Positions 1-10,559 of a stretch of DNA of 64,000 nt are shown one piece after another; position 1 is the first letter of the stretch; the number at the start of each line of letters is the position of its first letter. Below the pieces are notes generated by a model that saw only the letters and a list, made by a program, of their open reading frames with translations, was not told the origin of the DNA and did not search any database. Made by a program: the position numbers and the translations under genes. The stretch is taken from contig NZ_CALPBZ010000006.1 in the NCBI RefSeq assembly GCF_943181415.1, positions 124,001-188,000 on the forward strand, given 5' to 3'. The stretch is from Microbacterium sp. Marseille-Q6648 (GTDB taxonomy: Bacteria; Actinomycetota; Actinomycetes; Actinomycetales; Microbacteriaceae).

Positions 1-66
1 ACGACCCCGGCGGACGACGGCCTTGTAATCCGATCCGCGGGTGATTCGGTTCGGCCTCGCGAGCAC
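1..66 (-). CDS. rnpA: Ribonuclease P protein component, N-terminal fragment
   Basis: Only the first 22 codons lie in the window; the gene continues to the left. It would be the protein subunit of RNase P, which matures the 5' ends of tRNAs with its catalytic RNA. The reverse strand from a GTG at 66-64 reads MLARPNRITRGSDYKAVVRR, the typical N-terminus of actinobacterial RnpA with its basic and aromatic residues. It starts 8 nt after the rpmH stop, in the usual rpmH-rnpA order beside dnaA. The call rests on this short match plus gene order. Confidence 0.8.
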   Translation of the reverse strand, partial: MLARPNRITRGSDYKAVVRRGR

Positions 67-74
67 CGCTCGGC

Positions 75-212
75 TCAGGCCGAGAGCTCGGTGCGACCCT
101 TGGAACGGCGGGCCGCCAGGATCGAACGGCCGGCGCGGGTGCGCATGCGGGCACGGAAGCCGTGCTTCTTGGCGCGACGGCGGTTGTTGGGCTGGAAAGT
201 GCGCTTGCTCAT
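75..212 (-). CDS. rpmH: 50S ribosomal protein L34
   Basis: This encodes a 45-residue basic protein of the large ribosomal subunit. It begins [20 protein letters not shown] and continues with the invariant arginine-rich L34 core ([10 protein letters not shown], then LAARRSKGR), so the family is certain. It is too short to appear in a list of long open frames. The ATG at 212-210 is preceded by GGAAGTGATCC, which holds a usable ribosome binding site. It is divergent from dnaA and heads the rpmH-rnpA operon, the classical arrangement at bacterial origins. A good promoter lies about 90 bp upstream. Confidence 0.98.
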   Translation of the reverse strand: MSKRTFQPNNRRRAKKHGFRARMRTRAGRSILAARRSKGRTELSA

Positions 213-305
213 TAGGGATCACTTCCGGATCAGGTGTCACCGGGACGCTCAGACCGGGGACGACGTACACAGGGGACTGCCACGAGGGCATAAGTCAACC
301 GATTA

Positions 306-334
306 AGGCTACGTCGAGTCGGCCGATAACTCAA
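306..334 (-). promoter_or_regulatory. Promoter of rpmH-rnpA
   Basis: On the minus strand TTGAGT (334-329) and TAGCCT (311-306) are separated by exactly 17 bp, matching a housekeeping sigma promoter. Transcription would start near 299, giving rpmH a leader of roughly 87 nt. The elements were read directly; activity is inferred. Confidence 0.6.
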
Positions 335-454
335 ACCGAGAACGGCCCGCGGCATTATCCGCATCCCGAGCATTGGCCCTGGCAATGACACGCGGGGCGG
401 TTCTACAGTGGAGTTTGCTCCGGACAGGCCCGCTGACTAGCGTTGCTCCGGCAG

Positions 455-463
455 TTATCCACA
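455..463 (+). promoter_or_regulatory. DnaA box upstream of dnaA
   Basis: The sequence TTATCCACA matches the consensus DnaA box exactly. It lies 54 bp before the dnaA start and downstream of the candidate -10, a position suited to autorepression of dnaA. Confidence 0.85.
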
Positions 464-516
464 GGTCGCGTGAACACTCCGCCTCGCCTGTGACGCACAC
501 ATTCACCGGGGGGCCC

Positions 517-1986
517 ATGTCATCGCACGAGATTCCAGATGTACCCGTCTGGACGGCCGTGCTGCGCGAGCTCGACGGCGATGACCGCATCAGCCCGCAG
601 TTGCAGGGATTCCTCAATCTCGCCGTCCCGCAAGGGGTCATGGGCGGAACCCTCTACCTCGACGTGCCCAACGACCTCACGGCCGCGCAGTTCACCAAGC
701 GCATGCGGAACTCCATCATGGAGGCCCTGTCGCAGGTCGAGGACCAGGTCGCAGAACCCGCGAGCACGTTCCGCGTGGTCGTGAATCCCGAGCTCGTCGA
801 CGCGCAGCTGCATCCGGCATCCACAACGTCATCCACAGCTTCATCCACAGTCGACGCCTCGCCCGCGGCGGCCTCGGTTCCCTCGATCGGCCAGACGATC
901 GGCCGCGTCGGCCTCGACGACGCCCCGGATGCCGCTCCCTCCGGTTCACGCAGCGATACGCGCCTGAATCCCAAGTACACCTTCGACAACTTCGTCATCG
1001 GCCAGTCCAACCGCTTCGCCCACGCCGCTGCGGTGGCCGTCGCCGAAGCGCCGGCCAAGGCGTATAACCCGCTGTTCATCTACGGCGACTCCGGCCTCGG
1101 CAAGACACACCTCCTGCACGCCATCGGCGATTACGCGATGAGTCTCTACTCCGGCATCCGCGTGAGGTACGTCTCGAGCGAGGAGTTCACGAACGACTTC
1201 ATCAACTCGATCGCCAACAACCGCGGCTCGGCGTTCCAGGCCCGGTATCGCGACGTGGACATCCTCCTGATCGACGACATCCAGTTCCTGCAGGGGCGCG
1301 CCGAGACGCAGGAGGCGTTCTTCCACACCTTCAACACGCTCCACGATCATGACAAGCAGGTCGTGATCACCAGCGATGTCCCCCCGAAGCACCTCACCGG
1401 CTTCGAAGACCGCATGCGCAGCCGGTTCGAATGGGGCCTCATCACCGATGTGCAGGCGCCGGACCTCGAGACGCGCATCGCGATCCTGCGCAAGAAGGCG
1501 CAGAGCGAGCGCCTCCACATCCCCGACGAGGTGCTCGAATACATCGCCACCGTGGTCTCGTCGAACATCCGCGAGCTCGAGGGCGCGCTCATCCGCGTGT
1601 CGGCCTTCGCGAGCCTCAACCGCTCCACGCTGGACATGTCGCTGGCTCAGACCGTCCTGCGCGACATCGTCGACCAGGACGACGCCAACGTGATCTCACC
1701 GACCGACATCATCAGCGCGACCGCGCAGTACTTCAAACTCACCGTCGACGACCTCTACGGCTCGAGCCGTTCGCAATCCGTCGCCACCGCGCGGCAGATC
1801 GCCATGTACCTGTGCCGCGAACGCACGAGCCTTTCGCTGCCCAAGATCGGGCAGCTCTTCGGCAACCGCGACCACACCACGGTGATGTACGCCTACAAGA
1901 AGATCAGCGACCTCATGAAAGAGCGCCGCTCGATCTACAACCAGGTCTCCGAGATCACCACGCAGCTCGGCCGCAACGGGCGCTGA
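517..1986 (+). CDS. dnaA: Chromosomal replication initiator protein DnaA
   Basis: This is the 489-residue AAA+ ATPase that binds DnaA boxes, melts the origin and recruits helicase. Visible parts are domain I (about 1-85), a low-complexity Ser/Thr/Ala linker (about 95-150), the AAA+ core with Walker [10 protein letters not shown] (190-198) and Walker [10 protein letters not shown] (250-258), and the C-terminal DNA-binding domain with the [11 protein letters not shown] signature. I chose ATG 517 because the residues before it are not DnaA-like and [12 protein letters not shown] is a normal start; G-rich sequence before it may act as ribosome binding site. The linker codons contain three DnaA-box-like 9-mers, annotated separately. 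The gene is followed by oriC and dnaN. Confidence 0.98.
   Translation: MSSHEIPDVPVWTAVLRELDGDDRISPQLQGFLNLAVPQGVMGGTLYLDVPNDLTAAQFTKRMRNSIMEALSQVEDQVAEPASTFRVVVNPELVDAQLHPASTTSSTASSTVDASPAAASVPSIGQTIGRVGLDDAPDAAPSGSRSDTRLNPKYTFDNFVIGQSNRFAHAAAVAVAEAPAKAYNPLFIYGDSGLGKTHLLHAIGDYAMSLYSGIRVRYVSSEEFTNDFINSIANNRGSAFQARYRDVDILLIDDIQFLQGRAETQEAFFHTFNTLHDHDKQVVITSDVPPKHLTGFEDRMRSRFEWGLITDVQAPDLETRIAILRKKAQSERLHIPDEVLEYIATVVSSNIRELEGALIRVSAFASLNRSTLDMSLAQTVLRDIVDQDDANVISPTDIISATAQYFKLTVDDLYGSSRSQSVATARQIAMYLCRERTSLSLPKIGQLFGNRDHTTVMYAYKKISDLMKERRSIYNQVSEITTQLGRNGR
817..849 (+). repeat. Three DnaA-box-like 9-mers inside dnaA, 12-bp period
   Basis: GCATCCACA (817-825), TCATCCACA (829-837) and TCATCCACA (841-849) lie at an exact 12-bp spacing in the linker-coding part of dnaA (codons 101-111). 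Each differs from TTATCCACA by one or two bases. Seven of these eleven codons end in A or T (GCA, ACA, TCA, GCT), unusual for this GC-rich gene, which suggests selection on the DNA as well as the protein. Binding by DnaA is inferred. Confidence 0.6.
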
Positions 1987-2059
1987 CGACGCGCCGGCAT
2001 TCCGGAACCGGCACTTGACAGTCCTCGTCGCCGAGGCCATCATGCGCGGTTCTACACAG

Positions 2060-2079
2060 TGTGGAAAACCTGTGGATAA
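2060..2079 (-). promoter_or_regulatory. DnaA box pair in oriC (one perfect, one near match)
   Basis: TGTGGATAA at 2071-2079 is a perfect box on the minus strand. TGTGGAAAA at 2060-2068 is a one-mismatch copy 11 bp upstream in the same orientation. Confidence 0.85.
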
Positions 2080-2123
2080 CTTGCCGCGCATGCGGACAAG
2101 ATGTGAGCGGCCGGCGGACAACC

Positions 2124-2132
2124 TGTGGACGA
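2124..2132 (-). promoter_or_regulatory. Weak DnaA box in oriC
   Basis: TGTGGACGA reads TCGTCCACA on the minus strand, one base away from the common actinobacterial variant TTGTCCACA. Confidence 0.5.
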
Positions 2133-2184
2133 GCCGGGGACGGACGCCGATCGCGTCGACGTCCTCCCCGGGTGAATCCGCAGC

Positions 2185-2193
2185 CGTTCCACA
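2185..2193 (+). promoter_or_regulatory. Weak DnaA box in oriC
   Basis: CGTTCCACA keeps the TCCACA core of the DnaA box but differs in its first positions. It is supported mainly by lying within oriC. Confidence 0.4.
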
Positions 2194-2238
2194 ACTCACA
2201 ACTTTGTAGTTCCCGTGTCCGCGCTGGGATCCACCGAC

Positions 2239-2256
2239 TTATCCACAGTTTCCACA
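2239..2256 (+). promoter_or_regulatory. DnaA box pair in oriC (one perfect, one near match)
   Basis: TTATCCACA at 2239-2247 is perfect and is followed at once by GTTTCCACA (2248-2256), giving two abutting boxes in the same orientation next to the A/T-richer segment. Confidence 0.85.
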
Positions 2257-2402
2257 CCTGTTAACAAGATGACAGAGAGAAACATGAAGAGAGAGATCCG
2301 ATCACCTTGACTGCGGTGGAGGACTTCGGATGCCGCGGCTCTGGCGTCGCGGGTTCGTACCACTAGCATGAGAGGGCCCAACCCGCTGCCGAGGGAGCAT
2401 CT

Positions 2403-3554
2403 GTGAAGTTCCACGTCAATCGCGATGTGTTCAGCGAAGCCGTGTCGTTCGTCGTCAAGCTGCTGCCTCAGCGCAATCCGCAGCCGATCCTGGCCGGCGT
2501 CCTGATCGAGGCTTCGCAGGTCGGTCTGTCGCTGGCCGCCTTCGACTACGAAGCATCGGCGCGTACGACCATCGAGGCGACGGTCGACGAGCCCGGCACG
2601 ATCCTCGTCCATGGGCGACTGCTCTCCGACATCGCGAGCCGGCTTCCCAACGCGCCGATCCAGATCGAGGTGGATGCCGACGGCGGCATCCTGCTCTCCT
2701 GCGGTTCCGCACGCTTCACACTCGCGTCGATGCCGGTGCAGGAGTATCCCGCGATCCCCGAGGTCAGCGGCGGTTCGGGCGTTGTTCCCGCAGAGGATTT
2801 CGCCACGGCCATCGCGCAGGTCGCCTTCGCAGCTTCGCGGGACGACGTGACCCCGGTCCTGACCGGCGTGCAGCTCGAAGCATCCGGAACCCAGCTCAGC
2901 CTGGTCGCGACCGACCGTTACCGCGTCGCGCTCCGCGAGATCCCGTGGGACGGCGGCGCGGATGCGCAGGATGAGCCGACGACCGCTCTCGTGCCGGCGC
3001 GGACGCTGACCGAGGTGGGCAAGACCTTCGCCCACTCCGGTGACATCTCGATCGCCTTCTCGGGTTCGGGTGACCGCGAGATCATCGCCTTCACCGCCGG
3101 CAACAAGACCGTGACGTCGCTGCTCATCAAGGGCAACTTCCCGCCGGTGCGGCGGCTCTTCCCCGAGCAGAACGAGCACCACGCGGTGGTCAACACGGCA
3201 GAGCTCGCCGAGGCGGTGCGTCGTGTGTCGCTGGTTCTCGACCGTTCGGCACCTCTGCGCTTCACGTTCACGACCGACAGCGTCTCGATGGACGCCTCGG
3301 GCACCGAGCAGGCGCGGGCGACCGAGTCCGTCGACGCTCACCTGGTCGGCGACGACGTCACCCTCGGTCTGAACCCGCAGTACCTGCTCGAGTCGCTGGG
3401 TGCGGTCAAGAGCGAGTTCGCCCGCATCACCTTCACCTCGAGCGACAACGCGAACAAGCTGAGCCCGGTGCTCATCACGCCGCAGACGTCGGTGGACACC
3501 TCCGGCGAGCAGTCGTTCAAGTACCTGTTGCAGCCCAACCTGCTGCTGCGGTGA
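2403..3554 (+). CDS. dnaN: DNA polymerase III subunit beta (sliding clamp)
   Basis: This encodes the 383-residue ring-forming clamp that holds the replicative polymerase on DNA. Length, full-span similarity to actinobacterial DnaN (start MKFHVNRDVFSEAVSFVVKL) and position between oriC and recF make the call secure. The start is GTG at 2403, preceded by a good ribosome binding site (GAGGGAG near 2391). The C-terminal end contains LSPVLITP, the last conserved strand of the clamp fold. A -10-like TAGCAT at 2364 suggests its own promoter inside oriC. recF follows after 67 bp. Confidence 0.98.
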   Translation: MKFHVNRDVFSEAVSFVVKLLPQRNPQPILAGVLIEASQVGLSLAAFDYEASARTTIEATVDEPGTILVHGRLLSDIASRLPNAPIQIEVDADGGILLSCGSARFTLASMPVQEYPAIPEVSGGSGVVPAEDFATAIAQVAFAASRDDVTPVLTGVQLEASGTQLSLVATDRYRVALREIPWDGGADAQDEPTTALVPARTLTEVGKTFAHSGDISIAFSGSGDREIIAFTAGNKTVTSLLIKGNFPPVRRLFPEQNEHHAVVNTAELAEAVRRVSLVLDRSAPLRFTFTTDSVSMDASGTEQARATESVDAHLVGDDVTLGLNPQYLLESLGAVKSEFARITFTSSDNANKLSPVLITPQTSVDTSGEQSFKYLLQPNLLLR

Positions 3555-3609
3555 CCGGGCGCTGCGGCCCCCGCCCGAGCCCGGGCGGCACAAGGTCGCA
3601 GCCGCCACG

Positions 3610-3615
3610 TAAGGT
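3610..3615 (+). promoter_or_regulatory. -10 element predicting a leaderless recF mRNA
   Basis: TAAGGT lies exactly 6 nt before the recF GTG. With transcription starting 7 nt downstream of a -10, the start codon would be the 5' end of the mRNA. There is no clear -35. Confidence 0.5.
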
Positions 3616-3621
3616 GTTCCG

Positions 3622-4809
3622 GTGATCGTGGAGCAGCTCAGCCTCGTCGACTTCCGCAACTACGCGGTGGCCGATGTCGCGCTCCACCCCGGGCCCAACA
3701 TCTTCGTCGGAAGCAACGGCCAGGGAAAGACCAATCTGGCCGAGGCGATCGCCTACTTCGCGACTCTGGGTTCGCACCGGGTCACCAATGACGCCCCGAT
3801 GGTGCGAGACGGTGCGGATGCCGCGATCATCCGTGCCCGACTCGCACACGGCGAGCGACGGGTGCTCCTCGAGATGCAGCTCAACCGGCAGGGTGCGAAC
3901 AAGGCGCGGGTCAACGGCGCGCCGGTGAAGCCCGCGGAGCTTCCGCGCTATGCGCAGGTGGTGCTCTTCGCACCGGAGGACCTGCAGATCGTCCGCGGGG
4001 ACCCGTCCGCCCGTCGCCGGTTCATCGACCAGCTGCTGATCCAGCGCGCACCGCGCCTGGCCGGCGTCCTCGCCGACTACGACCGGGTGCTCAAACAGCG
4101 CACCGCGCTGCTGAAGTCCGCGCGGGCGCGTGGGCTCCGCGGCGACGCGCTGCCCACGCTCGACGTGTGGGACGACAAGCTCATCGCCCTCGGCACCGAG
4201 GTGATCCGCGCCCGCCTGTCGCTGACCGCCGAGCTCGCCGACCCGGTCTCGCACGCGTACACCGCGATCGCCGGGGCCGATCACCGGCCCGAGCTGGACT
4301 GGTCACTGTCAGTCGCCGGTGCCGGAGACCCCGGCGACCCGCTCGACGCAGCCGACGAAACGTCCGGTCCGGCATCCTCGCCCCTGGACCCTGCGCGCAT
4401 CGAGGAGCTCTTCCGGCGCGCGCTCGCCGACCGCCGGGCCGCGGAGTTCGATCGCGGCATCACCCTGGTCGGCCCCCATCGCGACGACCTGCGGCTCTCG
4501 GTGCGCGGACTGCCCGTCAAGGGATACGCCTCGCACGGCGAGTCGTGGTCGGTCGCGCTCTCCCTCCGCCTGGCCTCGGCGGAGCTGCTGCGCGCCGAGT
4601 CGCGGCTCGGTGACCCCGTGCTCATCCTCGACGACGTGTTCGCCGAACTGGATGCCGATCGTCGCCTGCGGCTGTCGCAGCTGGTCGCCGGATTCGAACA
4701 GGTCATCGTGACCGCGGCCGTCGAGGCGGACGTGCCCGACCCGCTGCGTGCCCGGATGGTGCGTGTCGAGGCCGGCACGATCCAGGGTGGTGGAGTCGGC
4801 GATGAGTGA
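3622..4809 (+). CDS. recF: DNA replication and repair protein RecF
   Basis: This encodes a 395-residue SMC-like ATPase that helps load RecA at gaps. Walker A GSNGQGKT is at residues 30-37, and the late Walker B region reads DPVLILDDVFAELD, so both nucleotide-binding halves are present. The GTG start has no obvious Shine-Dalgarno but has TAAGGT 6 nt upstream, so a leaderless transcript in addition to read-through from dnaN is likely. The 3' end overlaps the next gene by 8 nt (4802-4809), a sign of translational coupling. No gnd gene separates dnaN and recF, unlike in mycobacteria and corynebacteria. Confidence 0.97.
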   Translation: MIVEQLSLVDFRNYAVADVALHPGPNIFVGSNGQGKTNLAEAIAYFATLGSHRVTNDAPMVRDGADAAIIRARLAHGERRVLLEMQLNRQGANKARVNGAPVKPAELPRYAQVVLFAPEDLQIVRGDPSARRRFIDQLLIQRAPRLAGVLADYDRVLKQRTALLKSARARGLRGDALPTLDVWDDKLIALGTEVIRARLSLTAELADPVSHAYTAIAGADHRPELDWSLSVAGAGDPGDPLDAADETSGPASSPLDPARIEELFRRALADRRAAEFDRGITLVGPHRDDLRLSVRGLPVKGYASHGESWSVALSLRLASAELLRAESRLGDPVLILDDVFAELDADRRLRLSQLVAGFEQVIVTAAVEADVPDPLRARMVRVEAGTIQGGGVGDE

Positions 4810-5326
4810 CGGCGTCGAGCCTCCGGTGCTTCCGGCATCCGTCCCCGATCGCATTCCCGAGACGGTCGCGACGTACCTCCGCCTGCGCGGACTCGATCCC
4901 TCACCGCGCGCGTACCGCAAGCGCCGGCGCCGCAGGGGGGAAGACGACGAGAACCAGCCGTTCACGCCGGGCCGCGACCCGCACGGGATCGGCGACGTGC
5001 TCTCGGCCCTCACGCGCGAGTCCGGCTGGGAACCGCAGCTCGCGAGGGAGGACGTCGTCCGGGCGTGGGACGAGGTTGCCGGTGCCGACACCGCCAAGCG
5101 CACCCGCCCGGTCGCTTTCGCCGACGGTGTGCTCACGGTTCAGGCGGACTCGACGGCATGGGCCAAGCAGCTCCAGCTCATGCGCGCGCAGATCCTCTCC
5201 GAGATCGTCCGCCGGTACCCCGAGGCCGGGGTGGACTCGATCAGATTCCTGGGCCCGGACGTCCCCTCTTGGAAATGGGGTCCCAGAACGATTCCAGGCA
5301 GGGGCCCGCGCGATACCTACGGGTGA
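4802..5326 (+). CDS. DUF721 (DciA-like) protein
   Basis: This encodes 174 residues. The C-terminal half (about 70-150) is the DUF721 fold found in DciA, which in many bacteria lacking DnaC is needed to load the replicative helicase; here that role is by family membership and by place between recF and gyrB. The first 60 residues are basic and probably disordered, with the cluster KRRRRR near 40. The motif around ADSTAWAKQLQLMRAQIL is typical of the family. I chose ATG 4802, overlapping recF by 8 nt, over an upstream ATG at 4748 that would overlap recF far more. Confidence 0.9.
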   Translation: MSDGVEPPVLPASVPDRIPETVATYLRLRGLDPSPRAYRKRRRRRGEDDENQPFTPGRDPHGIGDVLSALTRESGWEPQLAREDVVRAWDEVAGADTAKRTRPVAFADGVLTVQADSTAWAKQLQLMRAQILSEIVRRYPEAGVDSIRFLGPDVPSWKWGPRTIPGRGPRDTYG

Positions 5327-5388
5327 CGTACGTCCGGGATCGTTCCGGCGGATTTCCTCGCTCCAGAGGGCCTCAGAGCGTGGATTAG

Positions 5389-7485
<2,097 letters not shown>

Positions 7486-7487
7486 TG

Positions 7488-7553
7488 CTTCGTCTCGGCG
7501 GCGATGCCGCCTCGCTCAGCAACCGGTCCCTGAGCGGGAGAATCGAGACGAAG
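7488..7553. repeat. REP-like triple-stem inverted repeat between gyrB and gyrA
   Basis: An outer stem CTTCGTCTC (7488-7496) / GAGACGAAG (7545-7553) encloses two hairpins: GGCGGC-GAT-GCCGCC (7497-7511) and CGCTCAG / CTGAGCG (7513-7519 with 7530-7536). The sequence would fold as a three-way junction in RNA. The GAGACGAAG and CTGAGCG words resemble repetitive extragenic palindromes I associate with Microbacterium-type genomes. It may attenuate or stabilise the gyrB-gyrA transcript. Confidence 0.65.
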
Positions 7554-7575
7554 GGCCGACAGAAAGTCCGAAGAC

Positions 7576-10131
7576 ATGGCTGACGAAGAACGCCCCGTAA
7601 CCCCGCACGATCACGGCAAGATCGATCAGGTCGATCTGCAGCTCGAGATGCAGCGCAGCTACCTCGACTACGCGATGAGCGTCATCATCGGGCGCGCGCT
7701 GCCCGACGTGCGCGACGGCCTCAAGCCCGTGCACCGCCGTGTGCTGTACGGCATGTACGACGGCGGGTTCCGTCCCGACAAGTCGTTCTCGAAGTGCTCC
7801 CGCGTCGTCGGCGAGGTGATGGGTCAGTACCACCCGCACGGCGACACCGCGATCTACGACGCCCTGGTGCGCCTGGTCCAGCCGTGGTCGCTGCGCTACC
7901 CCCTCGCGCAGGGGCAGGGCAACTTCGGATCGCCCGGAAACCAGGGTGCGGCCGCCCCCCGGTACACCGAGACCAAGATGTCGCAGCTCGCCCTCGAGAT
8001 GGTGCGCGACATCGAAGAGGAGACGGTCGACTTCCAGGACAACTACGACGGCCAGACGCAGGAGCCGACGGTCCTGCCGGCCCGCTTCCCCAACCTGCTC
8101 GTCAACGGCTCGGTCGGCATCGCCGTCGGCATGGCCACCAACATCCCCCCGCACAACCTCCGCGAGGTCTCGTCCGGTGCGCTGTGGGCCCTCGAACACC
8201 CCGAGGCCACGCGCGAGGAACTGCTCGAGGCGCTGATGGAGCGCATCCCCGGCCCCGACTTCCCCACGGCGGCGCAGATCCTCGGCACCCGCGGCATCCG
8301 AGAGGCCTACCGCACCGGGCGCGGGTCGATCACGATGCGCGCCGTCGTCAACGTCGAAGAGATCCAGGGCCGCACCTGCCTGGTCATCACCGAGCTGCCG
8401 TACCAGGTCAACCCCGACAACGTCGCGGTGAAGATCAGCGACCTCGCCCGTGAGGGGAAGATCACCGGTATCGCCGACATCCGCGACGAGACGTCGGGTC
8501 GCACCGGACAGCGCCTGGTCATCGTGCTCAAGCGGGATGCCGTCGCGAAGGTCGTGCTCAACAACCTGTACAAGCACACGCAGCTGCAGGAGAACTTCGG
8601 CGCCAACATGCTGGCGATCGTCGACGGCGTGCCGCGGACCCTCCCGCTGGACGGGTTCATCTCGCTGTGGATCGACCACCAGGTCGAGGTCATCGTCCGC
8701 CGCACGCGATACCGCCTGCGCAAGGCGGAGGAGCGCATGCACATCCTGCGCGGCTACCTCAAGGCGCTGGATGCGCTGGACGAGGTCATCGCGCTCATCC
8801 GCCGGTCGCCGACCGTGCAGGATGCCAACGAGGGCCTGCAGAAGCTCCTCGACATCGACGACATCCAGGCGCAGGCGATCCTCGACATGCAGCTGCGCCG
8901 CCTGGCCGCGCTTGAACGGCAGAAGATCGTCGACGAGGCGACCGAGCTCGAGGCCCGGATCGCCGACTACAACGACATCCTCGGTGACCCGGCCCGGCAG
9001 CGGATCATCATCCGCGACGAGCTGACCGGCATCGTCGAGCGCTTCGGCGACGACCGCCGCACCCACATCCTCCACGGGTTCGACGGCGACATGTCGATGG
9101 AAGACCTCATCCCCGAGGAAGAGATGGTGGTCACCGTCACGCGCGACGGCTACATCAAGCGCACGCGCAGCGACAACTATCGGCAGCAGCACCGCGGCGG
9201 TAAGGGTGTCAAGGGTGCCCAGCTGCGCGCCGACGACGTCGTCGAGCACTTCTTCGTCACGACGACCCACCACTGGCTGCTGTACTTCACCACGAAGGGG
9301 CGCGTCTACCGGACGAAGGCGTACGAGGTCCCCGAGGCCGGCCGCGACGCCAAGGGCCAGCATGTGGCGAATCTCCTCGCCCTGCAGCCCGATGAAGAGA
9401 TCGCGCAGATCCTCGACATCCGCGACTACTCCGTGAGCACCTACCTGGTGCTCGCGACCCGCAGCGGACTGGTCAAGAAGACCCGTCTGACCGAGTACGA
9501 CACCAACCGCCAGGGCGGCGTGATCGCGATCCGTCTGCGCGAGGGCGACGAGGTCGTCAGCGCGATGCTCGTCGACGAGGGCGACGAGATCCTCCTCATC
9601 AGCCGGCAGGGCATGTCGCTGCGCTTCACCGCCACCGACGAGGCCCTGCGTCCGATGGGCCGCTCCACCGAAGGCGTCAAGGGCATGTCGTTCCGCGAGC
9701 GCGACAGTCTGCTCTCGGCATCGGTCGCCCGGGACGACGGATTCGTGTTCGTCGTCACCGAGGGCGGGTACGCCAAGCGCACCGCGGTCGACCAGTACCG
9801 CACCCAGAGCCGAGGCGGACTCGGCATCAAGGTGGCGCGTCTGAGCGACGATCGAGGAAATCTCGCAGGCGGTCTGATCGTCGGAACCGACGACGAGGTC
9901 TTGGTGGTTCTTGCCAGCGGCAAGGTGGTACGCTCTGCCGTGGCCGAGGTGCCTGCCAAGGGTCGCGACACCATGGGTGTCGTGTTCGCCCGTGCCGGCG
10001 ACGAGGATCGCATCATCGCGATCGCGCGCAACGGCGAGCGGCGCCTGGCCGAGACGGCGGAGTCTGAGGATTCCACCTCTGGCACCCCTGACGCCGCATC
10101 CCCGATCCCCGAAGAAGGTACTGACGCATGA
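7576..10131 (+). CDS. gyrA: DNA gyrase subunit A
   Basis: This encodes the 851-residue DNA-breaking and rejoining subunit. The catalytic tyrosine is Y130 in AAAPRYTE. The quinolone-determining region reads [20 protein letters not shown] (residues 85-104), with T91 and D95 at the two main resistance positions, which looks wild type. The C-terminal domain has repeated beta-pinwheel blades, including a GGKGVKG element early on, and ends in an acidic Ser/Asp/Glu-rich tail. The ATG at 7576 begins [20 protein letters not shown]. The stop overlaps the DUF3566 start as ATGA, so the two are translationally coupled. Confidence 0.99.
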   Translation: MADEERPVTPHDHGKIDQVDLQLEMQRSYLDYAMSVIIGRALPDVRDGLKPVHRRVLYGMYDGGFRPDKSFSKCSRVVGEVMGQYHPHGDTAIYDALVRLVQPWSLRYPLAQGQGNFGSPGNQGAAAPRYTETKMSQLALEMVRDIEEETVDFQDNYDGQTQEPTVLPARFPNLLVNGSVGIAVGMATNIPPHNLREVSSGALWALEHPEATREELLEALMERIPGPDFPTAAQILGTRGIREAYRTGRGSITMRAVVNVEEIQGRTCLVITELPYQVNPDNVAVKISDLAREGKITGIADIRDETSGRTGQRLVIVLKRDAVAKVVLNNLYKHTQLQENFGANMLAIVDGVPRTLPLDGFISLWIDHQVEVIVRRTRYRLRKAEERMHILRGYLKALDALDEVIALIRRSPTVQDANEGLQKLLDIDDIQAQAILDMQLRRLAALERQKIVDEATELEARIADYNDILGDPARQRIIIRDELTGIVERFGDDRRTHILHGFDGDMSMEDLIPEEEMVVTVTRDGYIKRTRSDNYRQQHRGGKGVKGAQLRADDVVEHFFVTTTHHWLLYFTTKGRVYRTKAYEVPEAGRDAKGQHVANLLALQPDEEIAQILDIRDYSVSTYLVLATRSGLVKKTRLTEYDTNRQGGVIAIRLREGDEVVSAMLVDEGDEILLISRQGMSLRFTATDEALRPMGRSTEGVKGMSFRERDSLLSASVARDDGFVFVVTEGGYAKRTAVDQYRTQSRGGLGIKVARLSDDRGNLAGGLIVGTDDEVLVVLASGKVVRSAVAEVPAKGRDTMGVVFARAGDEDRIIAIARNGERRLAETAESEDSTSGTPDAASPIPEEGTDA

Positions 10132-10532
10132 GCACGGTAGCCGACAAGCTCGCGAAGAAGTCCAGTGGGCGCACCAGCGCCAAGCAGGTCCGCCTGCGTC
10201 TGGTGTATGTGGACTTCTGGTCCGCGGTCAAGCTCTCGTTCCTCGCGGCGATCGCGATCGCGATCGTCACCGTGGTGTCGCTGGTCATGATCTACCTCGT
10301 GGTGCAGACGACGGGACTCATCGCCCAGGCCGATGACTTCCTCGGCAGCTTCTCGGACGGCAGCCTGCTGGTCTCGCAGTTCGTGAGCCTGCCGCAGGTC
10401 CTCGCGTTCTCGGCGATCGTGGCGATCCTGAACCTGATCGTGATCACGGTGCTCGGCGCCGTGATCGCGGGCATCTACAACCTCGCGGTCAAGGTGACCG
10501 GCGGACTGCTGGTCGGCTTCACCTCCAACTGA
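10128..10532 (+). CDS. DUF3566 membrane protein
   Basis: This encodes a 134-residue protein with a basic N-terminus (about 1-30) and two strong membrane segments near 37-62 and 88-122. DUF3566 proteins almost always follow gyrA in actinobacteria, as here, where the ATG overlaps the gyrA stop by 4 nt. The biochemical function is not known to me, and membership in this family is what the sequence supports. A strong hairpin immediately after the stop ends the gyr transcription unit. Confidence 0.9.
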   Translation: MSTVADKLAKKSSGRTSAKQVRLRLVYVDFWSAVKLSFLAAIAIAIVTVVSLVMIYLVVQTTGLIAQADDFLGSFSDGSLLVSQFVSLPQVLAFSAIVAILNLIVITVLGAVIAGIYNLAVKVTGGLLVGFTSN

Positions 10533-10533
10533 A

Positions 10534-10558
10534 CGGATGCCGGGGTTTCCGGCATCCG
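10534..10558. terminator. Bidirectional terminator hairpin
   Basis: CGGATGCCGG (10534-10543) pairs with CCGGCATCCG (10549-10558) around a 5-nt loop. It fills the space between the convergent DUF3566 gene and the VIT-family gene and could stop transcription from both sides. Confidence 0.75.
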
Positions 10559-10559
10559 C

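Larger units (their letters stand above)
213..516. other. Divergent rpmH/dnaA intergenic region
   Basis: This 304-bp gap between the two divergent genes holds the rpmH promoter, a consensus DnaA box at 455-463, and a possible -10 for dnaA (TACAGT at 404-409, no convincing -35). An open frame runs through it in phase with dnaA from 373. The extra N-terminus that frame would give is unlike DnaA, so I treat the gap as non-coding. Confidence 0.7.
1987..2402. other. Chromosomal origin of replication (oriC)
   Basis: This 416-bp non-coding gap between dnaA and dnaN has the expected origin content. It holds two perfect DnaA boxes on opposite strands (2071-2079 and 2239-2247), several one- or two-mismatch boxes around them, and a comparatively A/T-rich stretch from about 2260 to 2312 that could be the unwinding element. 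A candidate dnaN promoter -10, TAGCAT, lies at 2364-2369. The position is the standard actinobacterial one. Initiation itself is inferred from family knowledge. Confidence 0.9.

Noticed and set aside
373-516. N-terminal extension of dnaA from an ATG at 373
   Set aside because: The extra residues are unlike DnaA and cover the DnaA box and promoter region; MSSHEIP at 517 fits the family.
7840-7870. Possible quinolone-resistance changes in GyrA
   Set aside because: T91 and D95 stand at the key positions and are compatible with a susceptible-type enzyme; nothing indicates a resistance mutation.
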